Assembly: GCA_016192435.1 (NCBI GenBank)
Contig: JACPUD010000057.1
Location: 20,072 to 84,071, forward strand
Source: Rhodocyclales bacterium
GTDB taxonomy: Bacteria > Pseudomonadota > Gammaproteobacteria > Burkholderiales > Rhodocyclaceae
Direction of reading: 5' to 3'
Length of the DNA: 64,000 nucleotides
The notes beneath the pieces were generated by a model, which searched no databases, was not told the origin of the DNA, and saw only the letters and a list, made by a program, of their open reading frames with translations. Below are positions 63,322 through 64,000 of the stretch, piece by piece. Position 1 is the first letter of the stretch. Each line of letters begins with the position of its first letter. The translations under genes were made by a program, and so were the position numbers.

Positions 63322-63993
63322 GTGTCACGATTCCACTACGTCTGGCGCTGCCTGTTGCTGGTATTGGCGGTCTCCGCAGTGCATGCCTACGATTTCGATC
63401 GCCTGCTGCGCCTGCTCGGCGACCGCTTCGGCCCGTCCCGGGTTTCCTTCCTGCGCGACTGGCAGCAGACCCTGGCCGACACCCGATCCCGCGCCGTGGC
63501 CGAAAAGGACAAGCTGGTCAGGATCAACGACTTCATCAACCGGCACATCGAATTCGAGGATGACCTGTCGATCTGGAATCAGAGCGACTACTGGGCCACG
63601 CCGCTGGAAACCATCGGCCAGGGCCGTGGCGACTGCGAGGACTTCGCAATCATCAAGTACTACTCGCTCAGGGATGCCGGGGTGCCCGTGGCCAAGCTGC
63701 GCCTGGTCTACGTCAAGGCCAGGCTGGAAGGTCCCGCCGGCCCCTATCTCCAGGCGCACATGGTGCTGGCCTATTACCCGACGCCCAACGCCGAACCGCT
63801 GGTGCTGGACAACCTGGTGCCGGAGATCAGGCCGGCCTCGCAGCGCAGCGACCTGCAGCCGGTGTTCAGCTTCAACAGCGAAGCGATCTGGAGCGGTGTC
63901 GCCGGCAACGCCGCCAAAGGCGCCGGCGGCACCGGCCAGTTGTCGCGCTGGCAGGACTTGTTGCAAAGAGCCCGCAAGGAAGGATTCGATTGA
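63322..63993 (+). CDS. LapG-type periplasmic cysteine protease
   Basis: A protein of about 223 residues from a GTG at 63322, chosen because it begins a good signal peptide (FHYVWRCLLLVLAVSAVHA); a TTG at 63241 is the longer alternative. The bacterial transglutaminase-like cysteine proteinase triad is visible: cysteine in GQGRGDCEDFAIIKYYSL, histidine in LQAHMVLAYY and aspartate in LVLDNLV. LapG cleaves the N-terminus of large adhesins to release cells from biofilm and is held back by the c-di-GMP receptor LapD. An ATG two bases after the stop may begin that next gene, beyond the window. Confidence 0.88.
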   Translation: MSRFHYVWRCLLLVLAVSAVHAYDFDRLLRLLGDRFGPSRVSFLRDWQQTLADTRSRAVAEKDKLVRINDFINRHIEFEDDLSIWNQSDYWATPLETIGQGRGDCEDFAIIKYYSLRDAGVPVAKLRLVYVKARLEGPAGPYLQAHMVLAYYPTPNAEPLVLDNLVPEIRPASQRSDLQPVFSFNSEAIWSGVAGNAAKGAGGTGQLSRWQDLLQRARKEGFD

Positions 63994-64000
63994 CCATGCA

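Overview
The window is a GC-rich, gene-dense piece of a bacterial chromosome. The order ihfA-pheT-pheS-rplT-rpmI-infC-thrS, class II fumarase beside an AcnA-type aconitase, PA2778/PA2779-family proteins and many GGDEF/PAS signalling proteins suggest a betaproteobacterium, perhaps Rhodocyclales or a neighbouring sulfur-metabolising group. The taxonomic call is inference; no rRNA gene is present.

Layout. 1-6957: translation operon on the minus strand (ihfA partial, pheT, pheS, rplT, rpmI, infC with an AUC start, thrS) with three candidate RNA control elements. 7044-10534: an NTF2-like protein, a membrane GGDEF-EAL protein with a CxxCH motif, and a ribbon-helix-helix protein. 10677-15752: a compact plus-strand operon for sulfur trafficking (two YeeE/YedE half-transporters, a TusA-like carrier, three tiny membrane proteins, rhodanese-like proteins, two DsrE-like proteins, cytochrome c). 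15791-19404: alanine dehydrogenase, hemerythrin, a nitrate-sensing-type diguanylate cyclase, tRNA-Val. 19533-25969: two membrane proteins and a cluster of BON, DUF883, CsbD, SDR and universal stress proteins. 26010-41757: mostly small exported envelope or stress proteins (MipA, RcnB, PA2778/2779, MlaC-like, phospholipase D, glycine zipper, OmpA). 41804-48901: a two-component operon that contains a Crp/Fnr-family regulator and a decayed CheB gene. 49286-60127: an M48-like lipoprotein, fumC, acnA, hydrolase, aminopeptidase, phosphofructokinase, CAP and AsmA-like genes. 60269-63993: a solute-binding protein, a TolC-type channel and a LapG-type protease, which look like a large-adhesin export and release locus.

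Main observation. A 16-bp palindrome, consensus TGTRCG-N4-CGCACA (equivalently TGTGC-N6-GCACA, a variant of the CRP site), occurs about 15 times, almost only in intergenic DNA. In nearly every copy a -10-like hexamer with A at position 2 starts exactly 22 bases after the palindrome. This places the palindrome centre at -41.5, the class II CRP/FNR activator position. The genes downstream are envelope and stress genes plus the operon that encodes the window's own Crp/Fnr-family protein (44165-44908). I read this as an autoregulated stress regulon. A second, unrelated dispersed element, core GCCAGCGCCAACTCT, occurs seven times, two of them in frame inside genes. A perfect FNR box with class II geometry precedes the SDR gene at 24591.
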